From: Haloparvum alkalitolerans
GTDB lineage: Archaea; Halobacteriota; Halobacteria; Halobacteriales; Haloferacaceae
NCBI RefSeq assembly: GCF_050122995.1
Contig: NZ_JBNLIA010000015.1
Location: 69,228-133,227, forward strand
Reading direction: 5' to 3'
Length of the DNA stretch: 64,000 nucleotides
The notes under the pieces were generated by a model. The model was not told the DNA's origin, did no database searches, and was given only the letters and a program-made list of their open reading frames with translations. How positions within the stretch are numbered: the first letter of the stretch is position 1; every line of letters begins with the position of its first letter. Position numbers and translations under genes: made by a program. This document shows, one piece after another, positions 50,921 through 59,624 of the stretch.

Positions 50921-51973
50921 ATGCGCGTCGCGTTCGTCTCGCTGTTCACTCCCCACCACGGGGAGACGCCCGCCCGGACCCGGACGCGACGGTTCGCCCG
51001 CCTGCTCGCCGACCGCGGCCACCGCGTGACGTGGCTGTGCGCGCAGTGGTGGGGCGGCGACCACGACGCCTTCGAGGAGGACGGGATCACCTACCGGCGA
51101 GTGACCCGGGAGCCGGCGCCCGCCCGCTTCGTCGCGACACTGCCGTCGGCGCTCCGCCGGGCGAGCCCCGAGCTCGTCCACGCGGTCAACAGTCCGCCCG
51201 GCGGCGCGGTCGCGGCGGAGCTCGCGGGGCGGCTCCTCCGCGTCCCGGTCGTCGTCGACTGGTGGGACGACCGCCCGACGGACGCCGCGGGCCGCTACCG
51301 GCTCGCCGCCCGCGGCGCGGACGCCGTCCTCACGCCCGCGAGGACCGTCAGAACCCGGGTGTGGGAACACGGCGCGAGCGACGACGCGGTGACGGTGGTC
51401 CCCGAGAGCGTCGACTTCGACGCGGTCCGCGACGCGCCGGTCGACGACCGCTTCGACCTGGTCTACTCCAGGCGGATCGACCGGCACGCCAACGTGGAGA
51501 CGTTCCTGCTCGGACTCGCGGAGCTCCGCGGCCGCGACTGGAACGCGGCGGTGATCGGCGACGGACCCGAGCGTGCCGCCGCCGAACGCACCGCGAGCGA
51601 CCTCCGGATCGACGACCGCGTGACGTTCCTCGGCGACCTGCCCGTCGCGGAGCGGATCCCCCTCTTCCGCGGCGCGCACGTCGCGGCGTGGACCGCCACG
51701 CGCGAGACGTTTGCGGTCGACCTCCTGCGCGCGCTCGCCTGCGGCTGCGTCGGCCTCGTGGAGTACCAGGCCGGCTCCAGCGCGCACGAACTGGTGGAGG
51801 GGCGCGAGCGGTCGAGCCTGGTCACCAGCCCCGCGGAACTCGCGGCGGAGATCACCGACGCGAGCGCGCTCGACCACCGGACCGTCGACGAGACGTACGC
51901 CGAGTACGACCACGGCGCGGTGCTTGAGACGGTTCTGGAACGGTACCGGTCGCTGCTGAACGGGGAGTCCTGA
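50921..51973 (+). CDS. Glycosyltransferase family 4 protein
   Basis: 350-residue GT-B glycosyltransferase. N-terminal MRVAFVSLFTPHHGETPAR is the first Rossmann strand and loop. The C-terminal nucleotide-sugar domain has GDGPERAAAE and the acidic TRETFAVDLLRALACG segment near the conserved EX7E position, where the first Glu is E in TRETFAVD. The donor and acceptor are unknown. It stands alone and is divergent from the S9 peptidase, whose start lies 175 bp away. Confidence 0.85.
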   Translation: MRVAFVSLFTPHHGETPARTRTRRFARLLADRGHRVTWLCAQWWGGDHDAFEEDGITYRRVTREPAPARFVATLPSALRRASPELVHAVNSPPGGAVAAELAGRLLRVPVVVDWWDDRPTDAAGRYRLAARGADAVLTPARTVRTRVWEHGASDDAVTVVPESVDFDAVRDAPVDDRFDLVYSRRIDRHANVETFLLGLAELRGRDWNAAVIGDGPERAAAERTASDLRIDDRVTFLGDLPVAERIPLFRGAHVAAWTATRETFAVDLLRALACGCVGLVEYQAGSSAHELVEGRERSSLVTSPAELAAEITDASALDHRTVDETYAEYDHGAVLETVLERYRSLLNGES

Positions 51974-52012
51974 CCGAAGGCAGAGATCGGCTTCTCGGCG
52001 CGACGAGACGGC

Positions 52013-52627
52013 CTACTGGGCCGCGCCGCCGTCGCCGCCGTAGCTGATGAAGAAGAACGCGAGCCCGAGCGTCGCGACCATCGCGATGAACGTCGCCACG
52101 CCGAGCGCCTTCGCGGCGTCGGGGATGAAGACGGCGTTCGACTCGCCGCCGCCCGTGTCCACCGTCGGGATGTCGCTGCCGACCGCGAGCCCGCCGTGCA
52201 TCCCGACCTGCTGGTGAGGGTCACACTGGTAGTGGGTGATCCCCACGTCTTCCTCGCTGGTCTCGTACTCGAAGGTGTGGCCCTCCTCGCCGACGATCTC
52301 GCTCTGGAATGACGCCGGCCCCTCGACCGCGTGCACGTTGTGGTCGCCGCCCGCGCCAGTCCACTCCCAGACGATCGTCGTCCCGGGGTCGACCCAGATC
52401 TTGGTCGGGTCGAACGCCAGCCCGTCGCCGGCACCGACCGAGACCGTCACTTCGTCCTGTCCGCGGGCGTCCTGGTAGCTGTTGACGTTGCCCTCGGTCG
52501 CGCTCGGCCAGTCGGGCTCCTCCTCCTGAGCGGCCGCCGTGCCGCTCGCGCCGACCGCCGCGCCCGCCGCCGCGGCCCCGCCGGCAGTCCGCATAAACCT
52601 GCGCCGGGAGACGTCGTCCGTACTCAT
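52013..52627 (-). CDS. Membrane-anchored halocyanin, second copy
   Basis: 204 residues. Tat signal SRRRFMRTAGG, cupredoxin domain with copper ligands H96, C135, H138 and M143 (QCDPHQQVGMH), and a C-terminal helix (about 171-192) with a short Gly-rich tail. The copper domain is nearly identical to the halocyanin at 15598; 89 bp are exactly identical (52383-52471 with 15742-15830), while signal peptide and anchor differ. It stands alone, away from cytochrome genes, and may serve a different oxidase or donor. Confidence 0.92.
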   Translation of the reverse strand: MSTDDVSRRRFMRTAGGAAAAGAAVGASGTAAAQEEEPDWPSATEGNVNSYQDARGQDEVTVSVGAGDGLAFDPTKIWVDPGTTIVWEWTGAGGDHNVHAVEGPASFQSEIVGEEGHTFEYETSEEDVGITHYQCDPHQQVGMHGGLAVGSDIPTVDTGGGESNAVFIPDAAKALGVATFIAMVATLGLAFFFISYGGDGGAAQ

Positions 52628-52852
52628 ACCTCCCGGTTGGCGACGCCCCGTAGTGAATACTTTGGTTCGCCGCTCGGACCGCTCCGGTCATTTATCACCC
52701 ATGACGCGGCGAACCCGCCCCGTGACCTGAACGGAGTCCTCGGCGCGTCGAGGCGGTCGCGCGGCGCGCCGCCGGGGACGCGGAGCGGTGCGCCGCCTGT
52801 TCGCCATCGTCGAGCGGCGCCGCCGGAGCGCCGCGGCCGACCCGTGCCGGTC

Positions 52853-53908
52853 TCAGAACGTGTAGTCGTTCTCCCCCGTCTCCGACTCCAGGAAGGCGGT
52901 CAGCAGGTCGATCGTCGCCGCGACGTCGTCGCCGTCCGCGGTCTCGGTCACCGTGTGGAGGTACCGCGTCGGGATCGACAGCGCGCCGACCGGCTTCGCG
53001 CCCGCGCTGTTCTGGAACCCGGCCGTGTCCGTCCCGCCCGCGGGCAGCACTTCCGTCTGGTGGTCGATCCCTTCCGCCGCCGCAACGTCCCGGAGCCGCG
53101 CCGTCACCTTCGGGTTCGTGATCACCGAGGAGTCCTTCAGCTTGATCGCGGCTCCCTCGCCCAGCCGGGTGACCGCGTCGGCCTCGTCGGGGATCTGCGG
53201 CACGTCGTTCGCCACGGTCACGTCCAGCGCCACCGCCAGGTCGGGGTCGATGTCGACGCCGAGCGCCTCGGCGCCGCGGAGGCCCACCTCCTCCTGGACG
53301 GTCGCGGCGAAGTGGACCGTCACCGCCGGGTCCTCGATCCGCCGCGCCGCTTCCAGCATCGCGAGGACGCAGACCCGGTCGTCGAGCGCCTTTCCGGTCA
53401 CGCGGTCGCCCATCCGCGTGGTCGTCTGGTCGAGCGTCACGAGGTCGCCCACGTCGACGAGGTCCCCGACCGCCTCGCCGTCGCGGCCCACGTCGATGTA
53501 GACGTCCGAGACCTCGTCGTCCGCCTCGCGTTGCTCCTCCGTGAGCGTGTGCGGCGGAACCGACCCGATGACGCCGGTGAGATCCGCCTCCTCGGCGTGG
53601 ACCGTCACGCGCTGAGCGCGCAGGACGCGGGCGTCGAAGCCGCCGAGCGGGTCCACCTGCAGGAACCCCTCGTCGGTGACGTGTCTGACCATGAAGCCGA
53701 TCTCGTCCATGTGGGCGGCGACGGCGACCGCGTAGTCACTTTCGCCCTCGATCGTGCCCACGACGTTGCCCATCGCGTCGGAGCGCACGCGGTCGACGCT
53801 CTCCGCGAACTCGCGGCGGACGATCTCGCGGACGCGGTCCTCGTAGCCGGGGACGCCCCGCGCCTCGGTCAACTCGCGCAGCAGGTCGAAGTCGAAGTCG
53901 AACGACAT
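52853..53908 (-). CDS. M42-family metallo-aminopeptidase
   Basis: 351-residue TET-type peptidase. Metal ligands lie in AVAAHMDEIGFM (HxD), LDDRVCVLAML (bridging Asp), QEEVGLRGA (catalytic Glu pair), LDVT and RYLHTVTE near the C terminus. The PDZ-like insertion between them is present (about residues 65-165). It removes N-terminal residues from peptides in the cytoplasm. Start ATG at 53908 (MSFDFDFDLLREL). It is divergent from the MTH865-like gene. Confidence 0.9.
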   Translation of the reverse strand: MSFDFDFDLLRELTEARGVPGYEDRVREIVRREFAESVDRVRSDAMGNVVGTIEGESDYAVAVAAHMDEIGFMVRHVTDEGFLQVDPLGGFDARVLRAQRVTVHAEEADLTGVIGSVPPHTLTEEQREADDEVSDVYIDVGRDGEAVGDLVDVGDLVTLDQTTTRMGDRVTGKALDDRVCVLAMLEAARRIEDPAVTVHFAATVQEEVGLRGAEALGVDIDPDLAVALDVTVANDVPQIPDEADAVTRLGEGAAIKLKDSSVITNPKVTARLRDVAAAEGIDHQTEVLPAGGTDTAGFQNSAGAKPVGALSIPTRYLHTVTETADGDDVAATIDLLTAFLESETGENDYTF

Positions 53909-54043
53909 GCCCGAGCGTGGCGGCTCCGTCGACATAACCGCGGAGGTTCCGGAACGCCGACCCGGATCCGCGCACGGATCCACCAAGAACCAGTTTACCG
54001 TTGTTCCGGAACGCTTTTGCGGTCCGTGGCTGGACGTGGAGAC

Positions 54044-54301
54044 ATGACTGACGTCGAAGCCGAACTCCGTGCACAGTTCCGCGACGCCTTCGAGGGCGCA
54101 GACTTTCCGGTCGACAGCCAGATGGACCTCGTTCCGGCGCTGCCGGACGGTCCGGCGACGAAGTTCGAGGCCGGCGACGTGAGCTTCACCGCGATGGAGC
54201 TCGCGGCCAAGTTGGGCAGCGAACAGGAGTTCCCCTACGCCGACGTGGACTCCCTCGTCGACGACGTCATCGAGGGGCTGAAGTCGCAGGGCATGCTCTG
54301 A
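54044..54301 (+). CDS. MTH865-like family protein
   Basis: 85-residue small helical protein matching the MTH865 family (EF-hand-like fold, unknown function). Features are the FPVDSQMDLVPALPDGPATK loop and FTAMELAAKLGSEQEFPY. Start at the ATG 54044, 28 nt after a CGCTTTTGCGG T-rich stretch. A single gene. The 94 bp to the J-domain gene contain no further gene. Confidence 0.8.
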   Translation: MTDVEAELRAQFRDAFEGADFPVDSQMDLVPALPDGPATKFEAGDVSFTAMELAAKLGSEQEFPYADVDSLVDDVIEGLKSQGML

Positions 54302-54395
54302 GTCGGCCGGACCGCACTCGCGACCTCCGTTCTGCCGTGCTAGCGACGACTGACACCGACGAGAGGTTCTTGAGCCCCGCGTCCCTACGCGGGGT

Positions 54396-55040
54396 GTGGT
54401 CGTCGACATCGTCCGACTCCTGCCGGCGTGGCTGCTCGTCGGCGTCGCGCTGGGGCTTGCCGCGACCGGCGTCGTCGCCGCGACCTTCTACGCCGCCGAC
54501 CGGCTGTTCCCGGCTCGCAACCGCGCCGGCGGCGGGCCCAGCGTGGACGGCGCCGAACGCCGACGGATGGAGGTGCGAGACTACCTGCGCTCCATCGGGG
54601 AGCGCGTCCGCGAGAACCACGCGGTCGACGGCGTGACGGTTCCGTTCTTCCTCCCCGAGCGCGAGGTGGCGATCACCTTCGACGCACACGACTACTTCCG
54701 ACTGCGCGAGGCCGGTGTCAGCGCCGTGCTCGCCGAGCACGAACTCCCCGGCCACTCGCTGGGCCGGCGGCTCCCCTTCGACGTGCCCGAACCGGAACCG
54801 CGGGCCCGCCGGACGCCGAATCCGGTCGCGGCCGCGTTCGACGAACTCGGCGTCCCGCGAACCGCGGACGCCGCGGCGGTCAAGCGGGCCTACCGCGAGC
54901 GCGTCAAGGAGGTCCACCCCGACCAGGGGGGCGACGAGGCGGCGTTCAGGCGCGTCCGCGAGGCGTACGCCACCGCGAGCGCACACGTCGAGGGAGAGGC
55001 TTCGGTCGATCCGGTCCCGGAGACTCGGGGGACCCGGTAG
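54396..55040 (+). CDS. Membrane-anchored J-domain protein
   Basis: 214 residues. One N-terminal transmembrane helix (about 7-33) places the rest in the cytoplasm. The C-terminal J domain (about 146-200) keeps the HPD motif (KEVHPDQGG) that stimulates DnaK ATPase, with the flanking helices AFDELGVPRTADAAAVKRAY and AAFRRVREAYATAS. There is no Gly/Phe or zinc-finger region, so it is a type III J protein. The start is the first GTG at 54396. No DnaK is nearby. Confidence 0.83.
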   Translation: MVVDIVRLLPAWLLVGVALGLAATGVVAATFYAADRLFPARNRAGGGPSVDGAERRRMEVRDYLRSIGERVRENHAVDGVTVPFFLPEREVAITFDAHDYFRLREAGVSAVLAEHELPGHSLGRRLPFDVPEPEPRARRTPNPVAAAFDELGVPRTADAAAVKRAYRERVKEVHPDQGGDEAAFRRVREAYATASAHVEGEASVDPVPETRGTR

Positions 55041-55061
55041 CCGTCCGGACCACCGAGGCTC

Positions 55062-56375
55062 TCACTCCGCCAACAGCTCCGCGACCGCGTCGCTCGCGGC
55101 CCGCCCGCTCGCCATCGCACCCTGTATCGAGGACCACTCGGTGTAGTCGCCGGCCAGACACACCGGCCCGTCGGGGTCGTCGACGCTCGGCAGGTCCGCC
55201 CGGAACCCCGGCGGCTGTGCGAACTGTGCGAACGGGATCCGGTCGACTGCGACGGGCTCCAGTCCCTCGAAGGAGCGCTCGGGGAACCACGACGCCAGCG
55301 CCTCGCGGGTCGCCGCGTGGAGCGTTCCGTCGTCGGCGTCGGGCGCCGCCTCGTCGACGAACGTCGCGTTGATCAGCGCGCGGTCGTCGGGCGCGTACTC
55401 CGGCGCGACGTCGGACATCGGGACGACCGTGTTCGGCCGCTCGTCGCCCGCGTTGAGAAGGATCCGACCGCCGGCTTCGAAGGTGGCTCCCTCCGGAAGC
55501 GTGTACCACGCGGAGACGCAACCGACGCCCTCCGTCGGGACCGAGCGCACGTCGGTCAGTCGGCGCGCCGTCTTCGGGTCCGCGGCCACGACGACGGCGT
55601 CCGCGGCGTGGGCGGTGCCGTCAGCGAAGGAGACGGTCGCGTCCGCGCCGTCGGCGCTCCCCCCTTCCTCGCCGCCCTCGGCGTCGATCCGGACGACTTC
55701 GCGACTGGTCTCGATCCGCGCGCCGGCCTCGCTCGCGCGGGCCGCCAACTGGTCGGGGACCGCGGCCATGCCAGCAGCCGGCACCGCGATTCCGCCGCGG
55801 CTCATCGCGCGGAAGGTGTACTCGAACACCTGCGAGGAGGTCGAGAGACTCCGGTCGAGCGTGATCCCGCCGTAGAACGGCTCGACGAAGCGCTCGACGT
55901 AGGCGTCGGAGAACCCCCACTCGTCGAGGTACTCGCGGATCGACTCGTCCGGACCGACGAAGAACTCCACCTCGGGGCGCCGGAGGAGGTCGTGTCTGAG
56001 CGCGAGCGTCCGGAGCTTGTCGGTCAGCGGTACCTCGTGGTTCAGCGCGGACTCGACCGCGTGGCGGGGGTCCCGGATCGGGTCGGAGAGGACGGCTCGG
56101 GACCCATCGCGACAGATCGTCGCGCCGGGCGCGAACCGCCGGAGGTCGAGCGCGTCGAGGTCGAGTTCCTCGCGGACCGCCGGGTAGGCGGTGAACAGCA
56201 CCTGGAACCCGCGGTCGAGCGTGAACCCGTCGACGGTCCGGCTCCGAACGCGGCCACCGACGCGCTCGCGGCGCTCGAAGAGGGTCACGTCGCGGCCCCG
56301 CTCGGCCAGCCGGGCGGCCGCCGTCAGCCCCGCGAGCCCCCCGCCGACCACCGCGACCTCGGAGTCGTCGTCCAT
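55062..56375 (-). CDS. FAD-dependent amine oxidase/phytoene desaturase-like oxidoreductase
   Basis: 437 residues. The dinucleotide-binding VVGGGLAGLTAAARLAERG begins near residue 8, followed by the ERRERVGGRVRSR second motif. The C-terminal VCLAGDYTEWSSIQGAMASG is the FAD pyrophosphate contact seen in amine oxidases, protoporphyrinogen oxidase and phytoene desaturase families. The substrate is not clear; carotenoid-related chemistry is possible in haloarchaea. It is convergent with the J-domain gene. Confidence 0.85.
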   Translation of the reverse strand: MDDDSEVAVVGGGLAGLTAAARLAERGRDVTLFERRERVGGRVRSRTVDGFTLDRGFQVLFTAYPAVREELDLDALDLRRFAPGATICRDGSRAVLSDPIRDPRHAVESALNHEVPLTDKLRTLALRHDLLRRPEVEFFVGPDESIREYLDEWGFSDAYVERFVEPFYGGITLDRSLSTSSQVFEYTFRAMSRGGIAVPAAGMAAVPDQLAARASEAGARIETSREVVRIDAEGGEEGGSADGADATVSFADGTAHAADAVVVAADPKTARRLTDVRSVPTEGVGCVSAWYTLPEGATFEAGGRILLNAGDERPNTVVPMSDVAPEYAPDDRALINATFVDEAAPDADDGTLHAATREALASWFPERSFEGLEPVAVDRIPFAQFAQPPGFRADLPSVDDPDGPVCLAGDYTEWSSIQGAMASGRAASDAVAELLAE

Positions 56376-56492
56376 GCCCGTCGTTGGGTGCGCGGGGCCA
56401 AAAGTCCCGGCGGCGGAGGGCGGCGGTCCGCTCCCGCGGCCGAGCGAGCCGAGACGGGAAGGGCTTAGTCGCCGCTGTCACAAGGGCCGTGC

Positions 56493-57698
56493 ATGGAGAC
56501 GACGGACGCGTTCGAGGGGCTGGAGTGCCGAGGCTGCGGCGCCGTCCACGACGCGACGACGGCCGGCCGGTGCCCGGAGTGTGACGGGTCGCTCGACCCG
56601 ACCTACGACTACGACGCCGTCGATTCGGCGGCGTTCCGCGAGGCGGCTTCCGAGGCCGCACGCGGCCGCGGAGTCGGACGGTTCGACGCGCTGCTACCGT
56701 TCCCGGCCGCGGCGCTCCCCGGGGCGGCCGAGGGGGGGACGCCGCTCGTGAGCGCCGACCGGCTCGCCGGCGAACTCGGCGTCGGCGAGGTGCTGATAAA
56801 GGACGAGGCGCGCAACCCGACCGGAACGTTCCACGACCGCGGGATGTGTCTCGCGGTCGCGGCCGCGAGCGAGCACGCGGCGTCCCGTGACGTGGAGCCG
56901 CTCGCGGCCGCGACGCCCGGCAACTCGGGGCAGTCGATGGCTGCGTACGCCGGCCGCGCGGGCCTGCGGTCGTACGCGTTCGTCCCCTCGCGGTGCGCCT
57001 TCTCGAACAAGGCGATGACGAACGTCCACGGCGGCGAGATGCGCGTCGTCGGCGGCCGCTTCCCGGACGCCGCGGCGGCCGTCGACGAGCAGTTCGCGAC
57101 CGACTACACGGACCTGGGGGCGTTCACCACCCCCTACCGCCACGAGGGAGCGAAGACGGTCGCCTACGAGATCGCGGCGGACCGCGCGTGGGACGTGCCC
57201 GACGCGGTCGTCGTCCCGACCAGCACCGGGGAGCTGATCGTCGGGCTCGAGAAGGGGTTCCGCGAGCTCCGCGAGCTGGGGCTTCTCGACGCGGTGCCGA
57301 CGCTGGTCGCCGCCCAGCCCGAGGGGTGCGCGCCGGTCTCCGCGGCGCTGGACCGCGGTCTCGACGCGCCGGAGCCGTGGGAGACGCCGGACACGATCTG
57401 CGGCGAACTGGAGATCCCCGACCCCGCGGGCGGTGCGGCCGCGGTCGCGGCGGTCCGCGCGACGGGCGGCCGCGGCGTCACCGCGAGCGACGACGACATC
57501 CTCGAGAGCGCGGTGACCGTCGCGCAGAACGAGGTGTTGGAGATGGGCGCCGCGGGCGGGGTCGCTCCCGCGGGCGCGTGGGCCCTCGCACAGGAGGACT
57601 TCTTCGACCCGGACGACGAGGTCGTCCTGATCAACACCGAGAGCGGCGTGAAGACGCCCGACGTGCTCCGTAGCCACCTGATGGGCAAGGGGATCTGA
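56493..57698 (+). CDS. Threonine synthase-like protein without the PLP lysine
   Basis: 401 residues with an N-terminal zinc ribbon (C12, C15, C27, C30) and a fold-type II PLP domain. Segments typical of threonine synthase are present: DEARNPTG, TPGNSGQSMAAYAG, VPTSTGELIVGL and GGVAPAGAWALA. The PLP-forming Lys of the SFKDRG motif is replaced: residues 112-117 read TFHDRG, with His114 (codon CAC at 56832-56834). A normal aldimine cannot form, so canonical threonine synthase activity is unlikely. A real thrC should be elsewhere in the genome. Confidence 0.85.
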   Translation: METTDAFEGLECRGCGAVHDATTAGRCPECDGSLDPTYDYDAVDSAAFREAASEAARGRGVGRFDALLPFPAAALPGAAEGGTPLVSADRLAGELGVGEVLIKDEARNPTGTFHDRGMCLAVAAASEHAASRDVEPLAAATPGNSGQSMAAYAGRAGLRSYAFVPSRCAFSNKAMTNVHGGEMRVVGGRFPDAAAAVDEQFATDYTDLGAFTTPYRHEGAKTVAYEIAADRAWDVPDAVVVPTSTGELIVGLEKGFRELRELGLLDAVPTLVAAQPEGCAPVSAALDRGLDAPEPWETPDTICGELEIPDPAGGAAAVAAVRATGGRGVTASDDDILESAVTVAQNEVLEMGAAGGVAPAGAWALAQEDFFDPDDEVVLINTESGVKTPDVLRSHLMGKGI

Positions 57699-57719
57699 GG
57701 GGACACACCGCGTTAGCGT

Positions 57720-58015
57720 GACGTGAACGACGCCGTGAGGTGATCCTGTTGTGGAGACGGTGCTGTTGTGGTGCTGTGCTGTTGCGGTACGGTGCTGTTG
57801 CGGTACTGGGCTGTTGTGATGCTGTGCTGTCGGCGCGCGCGAGAAACGCGCGCGAGGGAGCCCGCGACCGCGGTCGCGCTGTGGTGCGGTCGCGCGACCG
57901 CGGCCGCGGCGAGGCTGGGGGGGCGTGAGGCTGCGGTCGCGGTGCGGGGCGGGACTGAAAGGGGCAGCCGGCTGGGGCTTTCGAGGTGTTGCTGTCCAGA
58001 TCAACAACGTCCGCA
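57720..58015 (-). repeat. Three-hairpin intergenic element, copy E (reverse, empty loop)
   Basis: Occupies the 370-bp gap 57699-58068. In the reverse sense: GGGGCTTTCGAGGTGTTGCT (57974-57993), a single AGCCGGCT (57966-57973), GGGACTGAAAGGGGC (57951-57965), GAGGCTGGGGGGGCGTGAGG (57911-57930), H2 (57868-57878/57893-57903, 11 bp perfect), H3 (57834-57841/57847-57854, CGCGCGCG with AGAAA loop) and CTGTTGCGGT-type repeats. The loop seen in copies B, D and F between two AGCCGGCT boxes is absent. It starts about 55 bp after the cobY stop and runs in the same sense. Confidence 0.75.
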
Positions 58016-58068
58016 ACAGACGCAGAAACAGCCCGAACACGGTCCCCAACACGGGGGTTCGCTCCGAC

Positions 58069-58788
58069 TCACTCGCCCTCGGAAAGCAGCCGATCAGCGA
58101 CCGCAGCGTCCCGGGGGCGGTTGACGTTCACCGCGAGCCGCCGGCCGGCCGCGTCCTCGCGGACCCGAAGCCGGTCGTCGCCCTCGCCGACGACGTTCAG
58201 GCCGGTGGGGGCGAGTTCGCGGTCGTCGCCCGCGCCGTCCATCACCTCGCCTTCCCCGGAGCCCGCGTCCGCGGCCGAGAACGTCGTGTCCGCGCTGACC
58301 CCGAGCGACCGCTTCAGGGCGGCGGGGACACAGACCGCGAGCGAGTCGCCCGCCGCGTGCGCGACCGCGTCGTCCACGTCCGCGGGCGCAAGGAGGGGAA
58401 GGTCCGCGGCGACCGTGACGGCGGGCGTTCCCACGCGCGAGATCGCGGCGTCGAGGTCAGCGACGTACCCCTCGCCGGAACCCTCGATCACGCGGACGGG
58501 GCGCGAGCCCTCTTCGTCGGAGCGGGCGGCCGTCGCTCGGTCCTCCAGGAACCCCGCCGTTGCGGGCGTGTGCGGGGAGGTGACCGCGTGGACGACCCCG
58601 ACCCGCTCCGCGGCGAGCAGCGCGTCGAGGACGCGCGCGACCATCGGCTCGCCGGCGATCGGGAGCATCGGCTTCTCGGCGTCCCGGACCGCGGACGGCG
58701 CGTCGGCGCCGGAGAGCCGGGTTCCGCGCCCGCCACACAGCAGGACCGCCGGGACCGGCTCGTGGACCGGCTCCGGGTCGCCCGTCAC
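58069..58788 (-). CDS. cobY: Adenosylcobinamide-phosphate guanylyltransferase
   Basis: 239-residue archaeal CobY-type nucleotidyltransferase. It makes AdoCbi-GDP from AdoCbi-P and GTP in the cobalamin salvage/late pathway. The nucleotide loop is LLCGGRGTRLSG near residues 16-27, with EKPMLPIAGEPMV next and VAADLPLL later. Start is GTG at 58788, overlapping the cobS stop by four bases (GTGA), so cobS and cobY are coupled. Confidence 0.9.
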   Translation of the reverse strand: MTGDPEPVHEPVPAVLLCGGRGTRLSGADAPSAVRDAEKPMLPIAGEPMVARVLDALLAAERVGVVHAVTSPHTPATAGFLEDRATAARSDEEGSRPVRVIEGSGEGYVADLDAAISRVGTPAVTVAADLPLLAPADVDDAVAHAAGDSLAVCVPAALKRSLGVSADTTFSAADAGSGEGEVMDGAGDDRELAPTGLNVVGEGDDRLRVREDAAGRRLAVNVNRPRDAAVADRLLSEGE

Positions 58789-59624
58789 GTCAGCGCCCAC
58801 GCGACCACCCCCGCGTGGAGCGCGACCGCGCGCCCGAGTTCGTTCGCCGCGCCGATCAGGTCGCCGCTGACGCCGCCGACCCACCGATCGCTCCGGGCCA
58901 GCACCGCCAGCGCGACCGCGGGCCCGGCAAGTAGCGCAGTCGCAAGCGCCGGGAGCGCGCCGGTCGGCGGCGCGAGCAGAACCGGCGCGGCGACGACGAC
59001 CGCCGGGACCGCCGACAGCGGCCCGACGACGCCGACGAGCTGTGAGCCGAGCCCCTCGTGGGCGGGCCCGCCGAGACAGACGAGCAGCGCCATGCCGAGT
59101 TTCGCGCCGACCTCGGCGGCGAGGGCGATCCGGAACGCCACGCCGGCGGCCGCGGCCGTGGTCGCGAGACCCACCGCGCCGAGCGTCAGCGCCGCGAGCG
59201 TCACCCCGAGCGCGAGCACGCCGCCGACGCCCGTCTCGGCGTCCTTCAGGACGGCGTGCCGTTTCTCCGGATCGTGGACGGACAGCGCGTCGCCGAGGTC
59301 GGCCAGCCCGTCCGCGTGCGTGATCCCGCCGAGCAGGTAGAGCGCGAGGAGGTACGCCGCGACGGCGGTCGGTGCGGGGACCGGGAGCGCGAACGCGAGG
59401 CCGGCAACCGCCCCCAGAACTGCGCCGACAACCGGGAGCGTCCACGGCGACCGCCGGAACGCGTCCCAGTCCGCGAGCTCTCCGCCCGGGACCGGAAATC
59501 GGGTCAGAAAACCGAACGCACCGCGGAGCGCGGGGATCGGCTCGGCGCGCCCGGTCGGCGCCGCGGGCCGGTCGGCGCCGTCGCTCGGGTCGGCGTCGTC
59601 GCTCGGGCCGTCCGCGCCGGTCAT
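58785..59624 (-). CDS. cobS: Cobalamin synthase (adenosylcobinamide-GDP ribazoletransferase)
   Basis: 279-residue integral membrane protein that joins AdoCbi-GDP to alpha-ribazole(-P). An acidic N-terminal extension of about 30 residues precedes FGFLTRFPVPGG. Metal-binding signature GGITHADGLADLGDALSVHDPEKR is near residues 92-115, and about six helices follow. It overlaps cbiB (ATGA) and cobY (GTGA), the middle gene of the operon. Start at the ATG 59624. Confidence 0.93.
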   Translation of the reverse strand: MTGADGPSDDADPSDGADRPAAPTGRAEPIPALRGAFGFLTRFPVPGGELADWDAFRRSPWTLPVVGAVLGAVAGLAFALPVPAPTAVAAYLLALYLLGGITHADGLADLGDALSVHDPEKRHAVLKDAETGVGGVLALGVTLAALTLGAVGLATTAAAAGVAFRIALAAEVGAKLGMALLVCLGGPAHEGLGSQLVGVVGPLSAVPAVVVAAPVLLAPPTGALPALATALLAGPAVALAVLARSDRWVGGVSGDLIGAANELGRAVALHAGVVAWALT

